Source: Absicoccus porci
GTDB lineage: Bacteria > Bacillota_I > Bacilli_A > Erysipelotrichales > Erysipelotrichaceae
Assembly (NCBI RefSeq): GCF_003725415.1
Contig: NZ_RJQC01000001.1
Location: 155,611 to 219,610 of the forward strand
Direction of reading: 5' to 3'
DNA: 64,000 nt
The position numbers and the translations under genes were made by a program. Every line of letters begins with the position of its first letter. Position 1 is the first letter of the stretch. This document shows, in pieces, positions 35,178 to 43,828 of the stretch. A model generated the notes under the pieces. It saw only the letters and a list, made by a program, of their open reading frames with translations. It was not told where the DNA came from and did no database searches.

Positions 35178-35254
35178 TGGCGTCCCAGACAGGAGTCGAA
35201 CCTGCGACGTTTCGCTTAGGAGGCGAACCCTCTATCCTGCTGAGGTACTGGGAC
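35178..35254 (-). tRNA. tRNA-Arg(CCT)
   Basis: Complete cloverleaf: acceptor stem GTCCCAG/CTGGGAC, D-arm CCTC-AGCAGGAT-AGAG, anticodon stem TTCGC/GCGAA with loop CTCCTAA (anticodon CCT), T-arm with GTTCGACTC, discriminator G and an encoded CCA. It reads AGG codons. It sits between the integrase and a truncated second copy and is probably carried by the element. Confidence 0.92.
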
Positions 35255-35318
35255 ATTCTTAAAAATCTATTCAATTTTATCTAGTTATCATATCAAAAGG
35301 CGTTTGTTCCACCTAGCC

Positions 35319-35358
35319 CTTAGGAGGCGAATGCTCTATCCAACTGAGCTACAGAAAC
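35319..35358 (-). pseudogene. 5' half of a second tRNA-Arg(CCT)
   Basis: On the minus strand the 5' acceptor arm (GTTTCTG), D-arm (GCTCAGTTGGATAGAGC) and anticodon loop (TTCGCCTCCTAAG) of a tRNA are present, then the sequence diverges, so the 3' half is missing. The last 13 bases (35319-35331 on the plus strand, CTTAGGAGGCGAA) are identical to 35215-35227 in the intact tRNA: likely the integration core. Its 5' end overlaps the stop of the HAD gene. Confidence 0.8.
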
Positions 35359-35984
35359 GAATGTAGTTCAGTGAAATCATGGATCGTTTCAACATGATTC
35401 TTCATAAAATCGCGACGATTCCAATCATTTTCAATACCGATGCAACGAATACCTAAGGAACGAGCGGTTTCAATCGCGTACATGGAATCTTCAAAGACAA
35501 TGGTATCTTTTGGTTGTGCATTTAATTTGTTTAAAGCATATTCATAGATTTCTGGTTCTCGTTTGGTCATATGTAATTCTTCAGCTGAAAAGATTTCTTT
35601 CATGGAATCATACATATCCAATCGTTGGAGAACGGTCTTGGTAAGATGAAAATCATTGGATGTTACAACCGCCATGGTTGTTCCTTTTTTTGCTTGTTCA
35701 TGAACAAACTCAACTGCACCTTTAGTTGCTGGTACATGATGTTGATATTGGTCGATCACAAAGGCCATACAAAAATCATTCATTTGTTGAATGGTGGCAT
35801 GTGGATAGAAATACTTCTTGATATAAACCAGTACTTCACTAAATCGTTTAGCCATAAAGGTTTGTTTAGCGCGTTCAAAGTCCATATCAATGTGAAGCTC
35901 TTTAAATAAGGCTGTAATCGCATCTTCCCATACATACATGGATTGAATCAATGTATCATCTAAATCAAATAATATCGTTGACAT
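35349..35984 (-). CDS. HAD-family phosphatase (beta-phosphoglucomutase-like)
   Basis: 211 residues. Motif I is FDLDDTLIQS near 5-14, motif II is VVTSND near 108, the lysine lies in HMTKREPEIY and motif IV is VFEDSMYAIETA. The helical cap places it with phosphoglycolate phosphatase/beta-phosphoglucomutase relatives. The substrate is unknown. ATG 35984 follows AGGAG. The last codons run into the truncated tRNA-Arg, with the TAG stop inside its acceptor region, which means the tRNA was originally almost contiguous with this gene. Confidence 0.82.
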   Translation of the reverse strand: MSTILFDLDDTLIQSMYVWEDAITALFKELHIDMDFERAKQTFMAKRFSEVLVYIKKYFYPHATIQQMNDFCMAFVIDQYQHHVPATKGAVEFVHEQAKKGTTMAVVTSNDFHLTKTVLQRLDMYDSMKEIFSAEELHMTKREPEIYEYALNKLNAQPKDTIVFEDSMYAIETARSLGIRCIGIENDWNRRDFMKNHVETIHDFTELHSFL

Positions 35985-35998
35985 AGTTTCTCCTGAAA

Positions 35999-36075
35999 TG
36001 GCGCGCCCGACAGGAATTGAACCCGCAACCTTCAGAATCGGAATCTGACACTCTATCCTATTGAGCTACGGGCGC
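35999..36075 (-). tRNA. tRNA-Arg(CCG)
   Basis: Acceptor stem GCGCCCG/CGGGCGC, D-arm GCTCAATAGGATAGAG, anticodon stem TCAGA/TCTGA with loop TTCCGAT (anticodon CCG), T-loop TTCAATT, encoded CCA. It lies 14 bases upstream of the HAD gene on the same strand. Confidence 0.92.
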
Positions 36076-36162
36076 ACAACAGTATTATAACATACTCTAT
36101 ATTGAATGCATGACGAAAAGTATGATATAAATACACATGGAAGTTTCAAAAGGAGAGAAAAA

Positions 36163-37416
36163 ATGGCGAAACGTATTATTCAAGTTCAAGAAAAAGTTCC
36201 TTTTCGTTTATTAGCACCATTGAGTCTGCAACATATGTTTGCGATGTTTGGTGCTTCGGTATTGGTTCCCTTTGTCTTAGGAATCAATCCAGCTGTTGTG
36301 CTATTGATGAATGGAATTGGGACCCTATTGTTTATTTTGATCACAAAAGGAAAAGCTCCTGCTTATTTAGGAAGTAGTTTTGCGTTTTTAGGCCCTGCCT
36401 CGATTGTCATCGCAAAATTTGGTTTTCCTTATGCCCAAGGTGGTTTTGTCGTCACTGGTCTTTGTGGATGTATTCTTGCCTTTATTATCTACAAAGTAGG
36501 AACCAAATGGATCGACATTGTCTTACCAAGTGCAGCGATGGGACCGGTTGTCGCTTTGATTGGTTTGGAGCTTTCGAGCAATGCCGCTTCGAATGCCGGC
36601 TTGTTAGATAAAGTGATTGATCCTGCCAATGTGATCGTATTTGCGGTAACGTTAGGTGTAGCCGTAGTTGGATCGGTTTGTTTCCGTAAATTCTTAAGCG
36701 TTATTCCAATTTTGATTGCGATCATATGCGGTTATATTGCGGCCATCTGTGTGGGCATCGTTGATATGACTCCAGTAAAAGAAGCATCCTTCTTTATGTT
36801 GCCACAATTTCAAGCACCGAAATTTGATATCCATGCGATCTTGATGATCTTACCTGTACTATTGGTCATTACTTCGGAGCACATTGGTCACCAAATTGTA
36901 ACCAGTGAAGTCGTTGGTCGTGATTTATTAAAAGATCCGGGCTTGCATCGCTCTTTGTTTGCGGATAATTTTTCCAGTGCCTTGAGTGGATTGGTTGGAT
37001 CGGTTCCTACCACAACCTATGGCGAAAACATTGGGGTCATGGCCATTACGGGTGTCTATAGTGTCCAAGTCATTGGTGGTGCTGCTGTCTTATCCATTAT
37101 TTGTTCGTTTATTGGTCCATTATCGGCTTTGATTCAAACCATTCCGGGACCGGTCATTGGTGGTATTAGTTTCTTATTGTATGGAATGATTGGAACGTCT
37201 GGATTACGTATTTTGGTCGATAATCATGTTGATTACTCCAAAAGTATCAATATGATCTTAACATCCGTTGTCTTTGTGACCGGTTTATCCGGTGTTACGA
37301 TTCATTTAGGAACGGTTGAATTAACCGGTATGGTCTTGGCCTGTGTCGTAGCCATGCTTCTGAGTTTATTATTCTATCTTTTTGATAAACTCCATTTATT
37401 GAATCCAGAAGAATAA
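36163..37416 (+). CDS. uraA: Uracil permease (UraA/PyrP, NCS2 family)
   Basis: 417 residues with about 12-14 membrane helices. The start at 36163 (MAKRIIQVQEKVPFRLLAPL) follows AAAGGAGAG; the frame opens earlier at 36106. Family signatures are LSLQHMFAMFGASVLVP near the N-terminus, the substrate-site glutamate in ITSEHIGHQ and the region NPxTTYGENIG (VPTTTYGENIG here). It imports uracil by proton symport. It is a single gene ended by a terminator. No pyrR-type leader is visible. Confidence 0.9.
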   Translation: MAKRIIQVQEKVPFRLLAPLSLQHMFAMFGASVLVPFVLGINPAVVLLMNGIGTLLFILITKGKAPAYLGSSFAFLGPASIVIAKFGFPYAQGGFVVTGLCGCILAFIIYKVGTKWIDIVLPSAAMGPVVALIGLELSSNAASNAGLLDKVIDPANVIVFAVTLGVAVVGSVCFRKFLSVIPILIAIICGYIAAICVGIVDMTPVKEASFFMLPQFQAPKFDIHAILMILPVLLVITSEHIGHQIVTSEVVGRDLLKDPGLHRSLFADNFSSALSGLVGSVPTTTYGENIGVMAITGVYSVQVIGGAAVLSIICSFIGPLSALIQTIPGPVIGGISFLLYGMIGTSGLRILVDNHVDYSKSINMILTSVVFVTGLSGVTIHLGTVELTGMVLACVVAMLLSLLFYLFDKLHLLNPEE

Positions 37417-37445
37417 GTGCTTGTGATTAATCAAGCACTTTCTTT
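37415..37445 (+). terminator. Terminator after uraA
   Basis: AAGTGCTTG and CAAGCACTT form a 9-bp stem with an 8-base loop followed by TCTTTG; it overlaps the uraA stop region. Confidence 0.7.
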
Positions 37446-37487
37446 GTATTTATGATAGAATTGTCTATATATTATGGAGGAGAAGAA

Positions 37488-39155
37488 ATGGAAAAAGAAA
37501 CCAATAGTAAGAACTTTATTGAACGAATTATCGATGAAGATCTTGCTGCCGGAACATATACAAAAGTCGTTACGCGATTTCCACCAGAACCCAATGGCTA
37601 TTTACACATTGGTCATGCGAAATCCATCTTACTAAATTATGGACTTGCCCAAGAATATCATGGCGATTTCCATTTACGTTTTGATGATACCAACCCAATG
37701 AAAGAAAACAATGAATTCGTAGAATCCATTGTCAAAGATGTGGAGTGGTTAGGTGCCAAATATGTAGGAGGCGTACGATTCGCATCCAACTATTTTGATC
37801 AGATGTATGAGATTGCCATAAAATACATCAAAAAAGGGGTGGCTTATGTAGATGATTTATCAGCTGAAGAAATTCATGCCTATCGTGGCACATTGACGGA
37901 ACCTGGTAAAGAATCCCCTTATCGTAATCGTTCGGTTGAAGAAAACTTAGACTTGTTTGAACGAATGAAAAATGGGGAATTTGAAGATGGTTCAAAAACA
38001 TTACGTGCAAAGATCGATATGGCTAGTCCCAATATCAATATGCGTGATCCCATTCTTTATCGTGTAGCCCGTATGACCCATCATAATACGGGTGATAAAT
38101 GGTGCATTTACCCAATGTATGATTTTGCCCATCCAATTGAAGATGCCATCGAAGGTGTTACGCATTCTATTTGTACATTGGAATTTGAAGATCATCGACC
38201 TCTTTATAATTGGGTCGTTGAACAAGCAGAATTTCCAAATCCACCAAAACAAATTGAGTTTGCGAAGATGTATTTGACCAATGTCATTACCGGAAAGCGT
38301 TACATCAAACGTTTGGTTGACCAAGGCATCGTGGATGGTTGGGATGATCCTCGTTTAGTCACGATTGCGGCTTTGCGTCGTCGTGGATTTACCCCTGAAT
38401 CCATTCGTAATTTTATGGAAGCAGCCGGTGTATCCAAGAGCAATTCCAGTGTGGATTATGCGATGCTGGAACACTTTGTACGTGATGATCTAAAACCAAA
38501 AGCGCCTCGCTTAATGGCCGTCTTAGATCCAATTAAATTGGTCATTGATAACTATCCAGAAGGACAAGTGGAATATTTGGATGCCCCATTAAATATGGAA
38601 AATCCAGAATTAGGCAATAAGAAAGTACCATTCTCTAGAGAAGTATGGATCGAACGAGATGACTTTATGGAAGAACCACCAAAGAAATACCGTCGTTTCT
38701 TTGTGGGCAACGAAGTGCGTTTGATGAATGCTTATTTTGTGAAGTGTACCGGTTTTGAAAAAGATGAAGATGGAAAAGTGACAGTCGTTCATGGAACCTA
38801 TGATCCAGAAACCAAATCAGGTACGGGATTTACAGGACGAAAAGTCAAAGGTACCATTCATTGGGTAGATTGTGGACATGCCGTACCAGCAACCGTTCGC
38901 TTGTATGAAAACTTAGTGGATGAAGAAAAAGGTGTCTACAATGAAGATGGATCGGTCAATTTGAATCCAAATTCATTGACGATCTTGAATCCATGTTATG
39001 TGGAAGAAACCATCAAGAATTACACCAATGGGGATCGTTTCCAATTCGTTCGTTCAGGTTACTATAATTTGGATCCAAAAGATAGTAAAGACGATGCATT
39101 GGTATTCAATCGAATTGTTTCTTTGAAGAGTTCCTTCAAGTTGCCAAAAAAATAA
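37488..39155 (+). CDS. glnS: Glutaminyl-tRNA synthetase
   Basis: 555 residues, starting at 37488 (GGAGGAG upstream). The class I signature is HIGHAKS near residue 41; the KMSKS loop is degenerate (TGKRYIK), followed by [17 protein letters not shown] as in GlnRS. The [12 protein letters not shown]-like N-terminus and the C-terminal beta-barrel anticodon domains are present. Most Firmicutes make Gln-tRNA by transamidation, so GlnRS is a lineage-restricted or acquired trait. It stands alone between two terminators. Confidence 0.95.
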   Translation: MEKETNSKNFIERIIDEDLAAGTYTKVVTRFPPEPNGYLHIGHAKSILLNYGLAQEYHGDFHLRFDDTNPMKENNEFVESIVKDVEWLGAKYVGGVRFASNYFDQMYEIAIKYIKKGVAYVDDLSAEEIHAYRGTLTEPGKESPYRNRSVEENLDLFERMKNGEFEDGSKTLRAKIDMASPNINMRDPILYRVARMTHHNTGDKWCIYPMYDFAHPIEDAIEGVTHSICTLEFEDHRPLYNWVVEQAEFPNPPKQIEFAKMYLTNVITGKRYIKRLVDQGIVDGWDDPRLVTIAALRRRGFTPESIRNFMEAAGVSKSNSSVDYAMLEHFVRDDLKPKAPRLMAVLDPIKLVIDNYPEGQVEYLDAPLNMENPELGNKKVPFSREVWIERDDFMEEPPKKYRRFFVGNEVRLMNAYFVKCTGFEKDEDGKVTVVHGTYDPETKSGTGFTGRKVKGTIHWVDCGHAVPATVRLYENLVDEEKGVYNEDGSVNLNPNSLTILNPCYVEETIKNYTNGDRFQFVRSGYYNLDPKDSKDDALVFNRIVSLKSSFKLPKK

Positions 39156-39184
39156 GTCAAGTCGAAAGACTTGGCTTTTTTCAT
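39155..39184 (+). terminator. Terminator after glnS
   Basis: AGTCAAGTC and GACTTGGCT pair around GAAA, followed by TTTTTT. A TATAAT just beyond (about 39185-39190) probably starts the next transcript. Confidence 0.75.
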
Positions 39185-39229
39185 GGTATAATGAAAGTAA
39201 CAAAAACATCGATAGAAAGGAGGATCTAT

Positions 39230-39835
39230 ATGAATCTCGATGTAATGAAAAAACTAACGTATGGTTTATTTGTGTTGACGGCAAGAGATGGCCAAAAAGA
39301 TAATGGTTGTATCATTAATACAGCCGTGCAAGTGGCCAGTGAACCCAATACCATTTCTATTTCGGTCAATAAAGCGAATTATACCCATGATATGATTCTA
39401 AAGACAGGAAAATTCAATGTATCAATCTTAAGCGAAGAAGCAAAGTTTGATACCTTTAAACATTTTGGTTTCCAAAGTGGACGAGATGTGGATAAGTTTG
39501 CCGAAGTTGAAATTTCTCGAGCTGACAATGGCATTGCGATCATTCATAATGAGCAGACAAATGGGTATCTTTCCGGAAAAGTCATTCAATCCATTGATTT
39601 AGGTAGTCATACCTTATTTATTGCTACTGTAGAAGATGGAGAAGTATGGAGTGATACACCTTCGACAACGTATGCGTATTATTTTGCGAACATTAAGCCA
39701 AAACCGCAACCAAAACCGAAACAAAAAGGTTGGATCTGTACCATTTGTGGCTATATCTATGAAGGCGAAGTCTTACCGGATGATTTTATTTGTCCCGTTT
39801 GTAAGCATCCTGCATCGGATTTTCAACCATTATAA
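39230..39835 (+). CDS. Flavin reductase-rubredoxin fusion (Hrb-like)
   Basis: 201 residues. Residues about 1-150 form a flavin reductase-like FMN-binding domain (NGCIINTAVQVASEPNTISI). A proline/lysine linker (KPKPQPKPKQK) joins a C-terminal rubredoxin (CTICGYIYEGEVLPDDFICP with CPVC) holding one iron with four cysteines. This matches the high-molecular-weight rubredoxin that passes electrons to flavodiiron proteins to remove oxygen or nitric oxide. Start ATG 39230 follows AAAGGAGG. It stands alone; no flavodiiron gene is in the window. Confidence 0.87.
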   Translation: MNLDVMKKLTYGLFVLTARDGQKDNGCIINTAVQVASEPNTISISVNKANYTHDMILKTGKFNVSILSEEAKFDTFKHFGFQSGRDVDKFAEVEISRADNGIAIIHNEQTNGYLSGKVIQSIDLGSHTLFIATVEDGEVWSDTPSTTYAYYFANIKPKPQPKPKQKGWICTICGYIYEGEVLPDDFICPVCKHPASDFQPL

Positions 39836-39838
39836 AAG

Positions 39839-39863
39839 AAAACAGGAGCTAAACTCCTGTTTT
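39839..39863. terminator. Bidirectional terminator between hrb-like gene and gltX
   Basis: AAAACAGGAG and CTCCTGTTTT form a perfect 10-bp stem with loop CTAAA and A/T runs on both sides, serving both convergent genes. Confidence 0.8.
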
Positions 39864-41325
39864 AATTTTGTAGATCTTTTTCCAATCGATCAATTCCCAC
39901 TTGAATACGACGAAGACTTTCTTCTTTACCTAATACATACGCAATCTCAAAAGCACCACCTGGTGTTGCACGTTTACCCGATAGAGCCGTACGAATAGGC
40001 CATAAGACTACGCCATTTTTGACTTCCAATTGAGTTGGTAATTTCATCATTTCTTCACCAATCGCATCCACACTATCCCATTGATCAAAGTCTTTTAATA
40101 AATCATAAGCAGCTTTTAAGGAAACGAGGGATTTTTCTTTGGTCGATTTTTGACGTTTATGTTTGTACATCTCCAAATCATAATCTTCTGGTAGTTCTTC
40201 AAAGAAATCAATCTTTTCCGTGATTTCCTCTTGATCAAACCGATCAATGCGGGATTGGATCAATTCGGCAATATATGGAAGATCCAAATCTTTGGTGATG
40301 ACTTTCTTTAAATATGGTTCTACCTTTTGATAGAAGACATCCTTTGGCATGGCTTTGATATATTCACTATTCATCCAAGTCAATTTATCGATATCAAAAA
40401 TGGCTGGACGTTTTGAGATACGATGGGTATCAAATACTTGGATCAATTCATCCATACTGAAGATTTCTTGATCATTTTCTGGTGACCATCCCAAAAGGGC
40501 AATGTAGTTGATGATCGCATCGGGTAAATATCCCTTGGCAACTAGGTCTTGGAACGAGGCATCGCCATTTCGTTTGGATAATTTATGATGTTCATCTTTC
40601 ATAACAGGTGGAACATGTACGTAAATTGGACGTTCCCAACCAAACGCATCATATAAAAGATTGTATTTTGGGGTGGATGATAAGTACTCATTACCACGAA
40701 CAACATGGCTGATTTCCATTTGATGATCATCAATGACATTCGCAAAGTTATACGTAGGGAAACCATCGGATTTGATCAATACTTGTTCATCCAATAAATC
40801 GCCATCTACTTCAATATGACCATAGACTTCATCGTCAAAATCTTGGGAACCCACATGATCAATCGTTTGACGGATGACGTAGGGTTCACCGGCATCTAAT
40901 TTGGCTTGAATTTCTTCTGGTGTCAAATTCTTACATGGATCATGAAAAACAAAGGATTCACCTTGTTCTTGGCGTTGTTTTTCGATTTCTTCTTCACTGC
41001 AGAAACAATAATGGGCTTTGCCTAATTTGATCAATTCTTCGGCATACCCTTTATACATTGGCAATCGTTCGCTTTGAATATAAGGACCATAATTACCACC
41101 AATATCTGGACCTTCATCCCAATTCATACCTACACTTTTTAAGGTATTATAGATAATTTCGGTTGCTCCTTCGACTTGTCGAACTTGATCTGTATCTTCA
41201 ATTCGAAGAATAAAATCACCATTGTCATGTTTGGCAATTAAATATTCAAATAAAGCAGTTCGTAAGTTACCAATATGCATATATCCCGTTGGACTGGGAG
41301 CAAATCGTGTACGCGTTTTTTTCAT
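39862..41325 (-). CDS. gltX: Glutamyl-tRNA synthetase
   Basis: 487 residues, class I synthetase with the HIGH-type motif SPTGYMHIGNLRTAL near residue 10 and KLSKRNGD near 245. The length fits bacterial GltX. Since a GlnRS is also encoded, this enzyme may be discriminating (only tRNA-Glu), which the sequence alone cannot show. The ATG at 41325 follows GAGGATGAAATTG. It stands alone on the minus strand. Confidence 0.95.
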   Translation of the reverse strand: MKKTRTRFAPSPTGYMHIGNLRTALFEYLIAKHDNGDFILRIEDTDQVRQVEGATEIIYNTLKSVGMNWDEGPDIGGNYGPYIQSERLPMYKGYAEELIKLGKAHYCFCSEEEIEKQRQEQGESFVFHDPCKNLTPEEIQAKLDAGEPYVIRQTIDHVGSQDFDDEVYGHIEVDGDLLDEQVLIKSDGFPTYNFANVIDDHQMEISHVVRGNEYLSSTPKYNLLYDAFGWERPIYVHVPPVMKDEHHKLSKRNGDASFQDLVAKGYLPDAIINYIALLGWSPENDQEIFSMDELIQVFDTHRISKRPAIFDIDKLTWMNSEYIKAMPKDVFYQKVEPYLKKVITKDLDLPYIAELIQSRIDRFDQEEITEKIDFFEELPEDYDLEMYKHKRQKSTKEKSLVSLKAAYDLLKDFDQWDSVDAIGEEMMKLPTQLEVKNGVVLWPIRTALSGKRATPGGAFEIAYVLGKEESLRRIQVGIDRLEKDLQN

Positions 41326-41430
41326 ATCAATTTCATCCTCTCGATGTTTCTATTCTACTCTAGAAGTGCCATTCTTTCAATAAATCTGAATAAGTTGAAA
41401 ATCTGAATCATAGATAGATATAATGAAGAC

Positions 41431-41850
41431 ATGAAACCAAATAAAACAGCCTCTTTGATCTTAGGCTTTGCTTCCACTTTATTAGTGATTGCCTTTTTTA
41501 TCATTACGTATACCCATGATCAGAAAGTCAATGAACACACGGCCAATTCCTTTCGTTTTGAAAAAGAAGTATTAGTAGTAAAGGGAACGGCTTCATCGGA
41601 TAAAATTTCCTATGCGTCAATCCAAGATCTCGATTTAGTGAATCAAGTGGCAATGGATGATCCACTTCAAATGGATTATTTCAATGGCGAAGCCGATACC
41701 CAAGCCTATGGAAGCGTACGTTGTTACGTGTATGTGCATCAAAAGCCATTTATCATTATCCAAACCAAAAAACGCACCTTTGTGATCAATGACCATAGTG
41801 AAAAAGCAACTAAACAATTGTATACCAAAATTCAAGATAAAATGAAATAA
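41431..41850 (+). CDS. Small membrane protein with PH-like domain
   Basis: 139 residues: one transmembrane helix at about 8-27 and an external or cytoplasmic domain with alternating beta strands resembling a bacterial PH domain. No catalytic motif. The ATG at 41431 has only a weak ribosome site; a TATAAT lies at about 41418. Function unknown. Confidence 0.55.
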   Translation: MKPNKTASLILGFASTLLVIAFFIITYTHDQKVNEHTANSFRFEKEVLVVKGTASSDKISYASIQDLDLVNQVAMDDPLQMDYFNGEADTQAYGSVRCYVYVHQKPFIIIQTKKRTFVINDHSEKATKQLYTKIQDKMK

Positions 41851-41880
41851 AAATGCATTAGTGTCTCATTTATTTCTCTA

Positions 41881-41926
41881 GTTGCATAAAAGTTGCATAA
41901 AAAGATGGATTTCCATCTCTTTTTTC
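41881..41926 (+). terminator. Direct repeat and terminator before the Y-family polymerase
   Basis: GTTGCATAAAA occurs twice in tandem at 41881-41902. It is followed by GATGG/CCATC hairpin and TCTTTTTT (to 41926), which ends the upstream gene. A CATATAAT-like -10 follows for the next gene. Confidence 0.55.
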
Positions 41927-41950
41927 ATATAATGAAACTATAAAGAGGAA

Positions 41951-43204
41951 ATGAGTATGTATTTATGTATCGATTTAAAGTCATTCTATGCGTCGGTCGA
42001 ATGCAGTGAAAGAGGATTGGATCCGTTTGCGGTGAATTTAGTCGTAGCAGATCCAACCCGAGGAAATGGTGCTTTATGCATGGCCATCACCCCGAAAATG
42101 AAGACGTTGGGCGTAAAGAATCGTTGCCGTATTTTTGAGATTCCCAAGGGCATGGATTATATTGTGGCAAAACCACGTATGCGATTGTATATGGAATATG
42201 CAGCCAAGATTTATAAGATCTTTCTAAAGTATGTTGCGAGAGAAGATATTCATGTGTATTCCATCGATGAATCGTTTTTAAATATTGAACCATATATGAA
42301 ATTATATGGTCTATCCCCCAAAGCATTGGCAAAAAAGATTACGGATGCGATTTTTGAGCAAACGCATATTACCGCAACCGTGGGAATTGGCACCAATTTA
42401 TATTTGACCAAAATCGCCTTGGATATTCTATCCAAACATGTGCCCGATAATATGGGATATCTAGATGAGAGTCTGTATCAGAATTTGTTGTGGCATCATA
42501 AACCATTGACGGATTTTTGGCGAATTGGTCCTGGTATCAGTCGTCGATTGGCACAATTGGGCATTTTTGATATGTATGATCTTGCTCATTATCCAGAAGA
42601 CATTTTACATCAAACGTTTGGGATTCAAGCGGAATATTTGATTGATCATGCCTGGGGCAAAGAACCAACAACCATTCAGGACATCAAAAATTATCATTCC
42701 CAAGCGCATTCGGTTTCCAATAGTCAGATCTTGTTTGAAGATTATTCGTATCAAGATGCATATTTGATCGTCAAAGAAATGGTAGATGTCAATGTCTTAC
42801 GATTGGTGGATGAACATTTAGTAACCAATCGCATTGCGTTGTATATCGGTTATTCCAAGAATTGTCGAAAGGCTTCTTCGGCAACTGCCAAAATTACGAA
42901 TTGTACCAATTCCTATCGAATCTTATTGGCTGAATTTAAACGATTGTATCAACGAATCGTGGATCCGCACTATCCCATTCGTCAAATTGGTTTGTCTTTT
43001 TGTGATGTCAAGGATGAAAGATATGAAAGTTATGATTTGTTTACGGATCCAAATGCCATTGAAAAAGAAGCATCGGTCCAAAAAGCCATTATTGAAATCA
43101 AACAAAAATATGGAAAGAATGCCATTTTAAAGGGCATGAATCTGGAAGAAAAAGCAACGGCTCGAAAGCGAAATTTGTTGATTGGAGGGCACAATGCCCA
43201 ATAA
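41951..43204 (+). CDS. Y-family DNA polymerase (UmuC/UvrX-like)
   Basis: 417 residues. Catalytic residues appear in CIDLKSFYASVECSERGLDP (first Asp) and VYSIDESFLNIEPY (SIDE), with the little-finger domain in the C-terminal third. Close to Gram-positive UvrX/YqjW-type translesion polymerases rather than DnaE. ATG 41951 or 41957 may be used; both follow AAGAGG. Its gene overlaps the YolD-like gene by 11 bases, the pairing seen for SOS mutagenesis operons. No clear LexA site is seen upstream. Confidence 0.88.
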   Translation: MSMYLCIDLKSFYASVECSERGLDPFAVNLVVADPTRGNGALCMAITPKMKTLGVKNRCRIFEIPKGMDYIVAKPRMRLYMEYAAKIYKIFLKYVAREDIHVYSIDESFLNIEPYMKLYGLSPKALAKKITDAIFEQTHITATVGIGTNLYLTKIALDILSKHVPDNMGYLDESLYQNLLWHHKPLTDFWRIGPGISRRLAQLGIFDMYDLAHYPEDILHQTFGIQAEYLIDHAWGKEPTTIQDIKNYHSQAHSVSNSQILFEDYSYQDAYLIVKEMVDVNVLRLVDEHLVTNRIALYIGYSKNCRKASSATAKITNCTNSYRILLAEFKRLYQRIVDPHYPIRQIGLSFCDVKDERYESYDLFTDPNAIEKEASVQKAIIEIKQKYGKNAILKGMNLEEKATARKRNLLIGGHNAQ

Positions 43205-43520
43205 AAATCGAGCAGCTATTTTTCAATCGTTTGATTCTTTAAAGGGCTTAAAAGAATTATTGGCGCAACAAGAGAAGATCATTGTGAAACCAAAAATCTT
43301 GGATGAAGATGCAAGAGATGAATTGGATCGGCAAATTCATTTGATCCAACCAGGCATGATCGTATGTATCACATATTACGATGGCCAACATTATATACAA
43401 AAAGAAGGCATGGTATCCAAGCTGGATCTGAATGAAAAGTATATGCAAATTGTCAAACAAAAGATCCCGCTGATTGCTATTATCGAAATTGAAGGGGCGG
43501 GACTGGAAAGACCCTTATAA
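43194..43520 (+). CDS. YolD-like protein
   Basis: 108 residues from ATG 43194 (GGAGGG at 43184-43189). It resembles YolD-domain proteins, small partners of Y-family polymerases in Bacillus and its phages (FQSFDSLKGLKELLAQQEKI). The beta-rich C-terminal part is typical. It overlaps the polymerase gene and is probably produced with it. Mechanistic role unproven. Confidence 0.75.
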   Translation: MPNKNRAAIFQSFDSLKGLKELLAQQEKIIVKPKILDEDARDELDRQIHLIQPGMIVCITYYDGQHYIQKEGMVSKLDLNEKYMQIVKQKIPLIAIIEIEGAGLERPL

Positions 43521-43523
43521 AAA

Positions 43524-43552
43524 GATCGATCCCAATGGATCGATGCTTTTCT
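43524..43552. terminator. Bidirectional terminator between YolD-like gene and rubredoxin
   Basis: ATCGATCC and GGATCGAT form a perfect 8-bp stem with loop CAAT; A-rich sequence on the left and GCTTTTCTTT on the right. Confidence 0.75.
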
Positions 43553-43711
43553 TTATTCACTTTTAGAGAATTGGTCTTTACCAACGCCACATAATGGACA
43601 AGTAAAGTCAGCAGGAAGATCTTCCCATTTTGTGCCTGGAGCAATACCATTGTCAGGATCACCTACAGCTTCATCATATGTCCATCCACATACATCACAT
43701 GTATATTTCAT
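43553..43711 (-). CDS. Rubredoxin
   Basis: 52-residue rubredoxin, short enough to escape typical size cut-offs. It begins [20 protein letters not shown] and contains the second pair in CPLCGVGKD: the two CxxC pairs hold one iron. Full length for the family. The ATG at 43711 is preceded by AAGGAGG on the minus strand. It likely serves as electron carrier to rubrerythrin or flavodiiron proteins, together with the fused rubredoxin at 39.2-39.8 kb. It is transcribed alone. Confidence 0.95.
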   Translation of the reverse strand: MKYTCDVCGWTYDEAVGDPDNGIAPGTKWEDLPADFTCPLCGVGKDQFSKSE

Positions 43712-43828
43712 CCTTCATTTCCTCCTTATCTTTACTATACAAAAAAATTTGGTCTTTGGCTATATATATGCCTCGATAAAAAAATTAAGAAATATGGTAT
43801 AATGAGCAAACTATGGAGGGAAAAAGCG

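Larger units (their letters stand above)
20551..35331. mobile_element. Truncated, composite Tn916-family element
   Basis: Gene order from left: 3' end of the VirB4-like gene, orf15, orf14, orf13, a GntR/ABC cassette, cysteine-rich KTR protein (orf6 position), orf9 (reverse), a plasmid-derived omega-erm(B)-delta block, orf7, orf8, xis and an integrase. This is the right-hand part of the Tn916 plan; everything left of the VirB4-like gene (relaxase, origin of transfer, coupling protein) is missing and replaced by the IS21 element. The right end is close to a duplicated tRNA-Arg(CCT) anticodon region. Confidence 0.8.

Noticed and set aside
41881-41950. LexA operator for the Y-family polymerase
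   Set aside because: No GAAC-N4-GTTC-like dyad found; only a tandem GTTGCATAAAA and a terminator.
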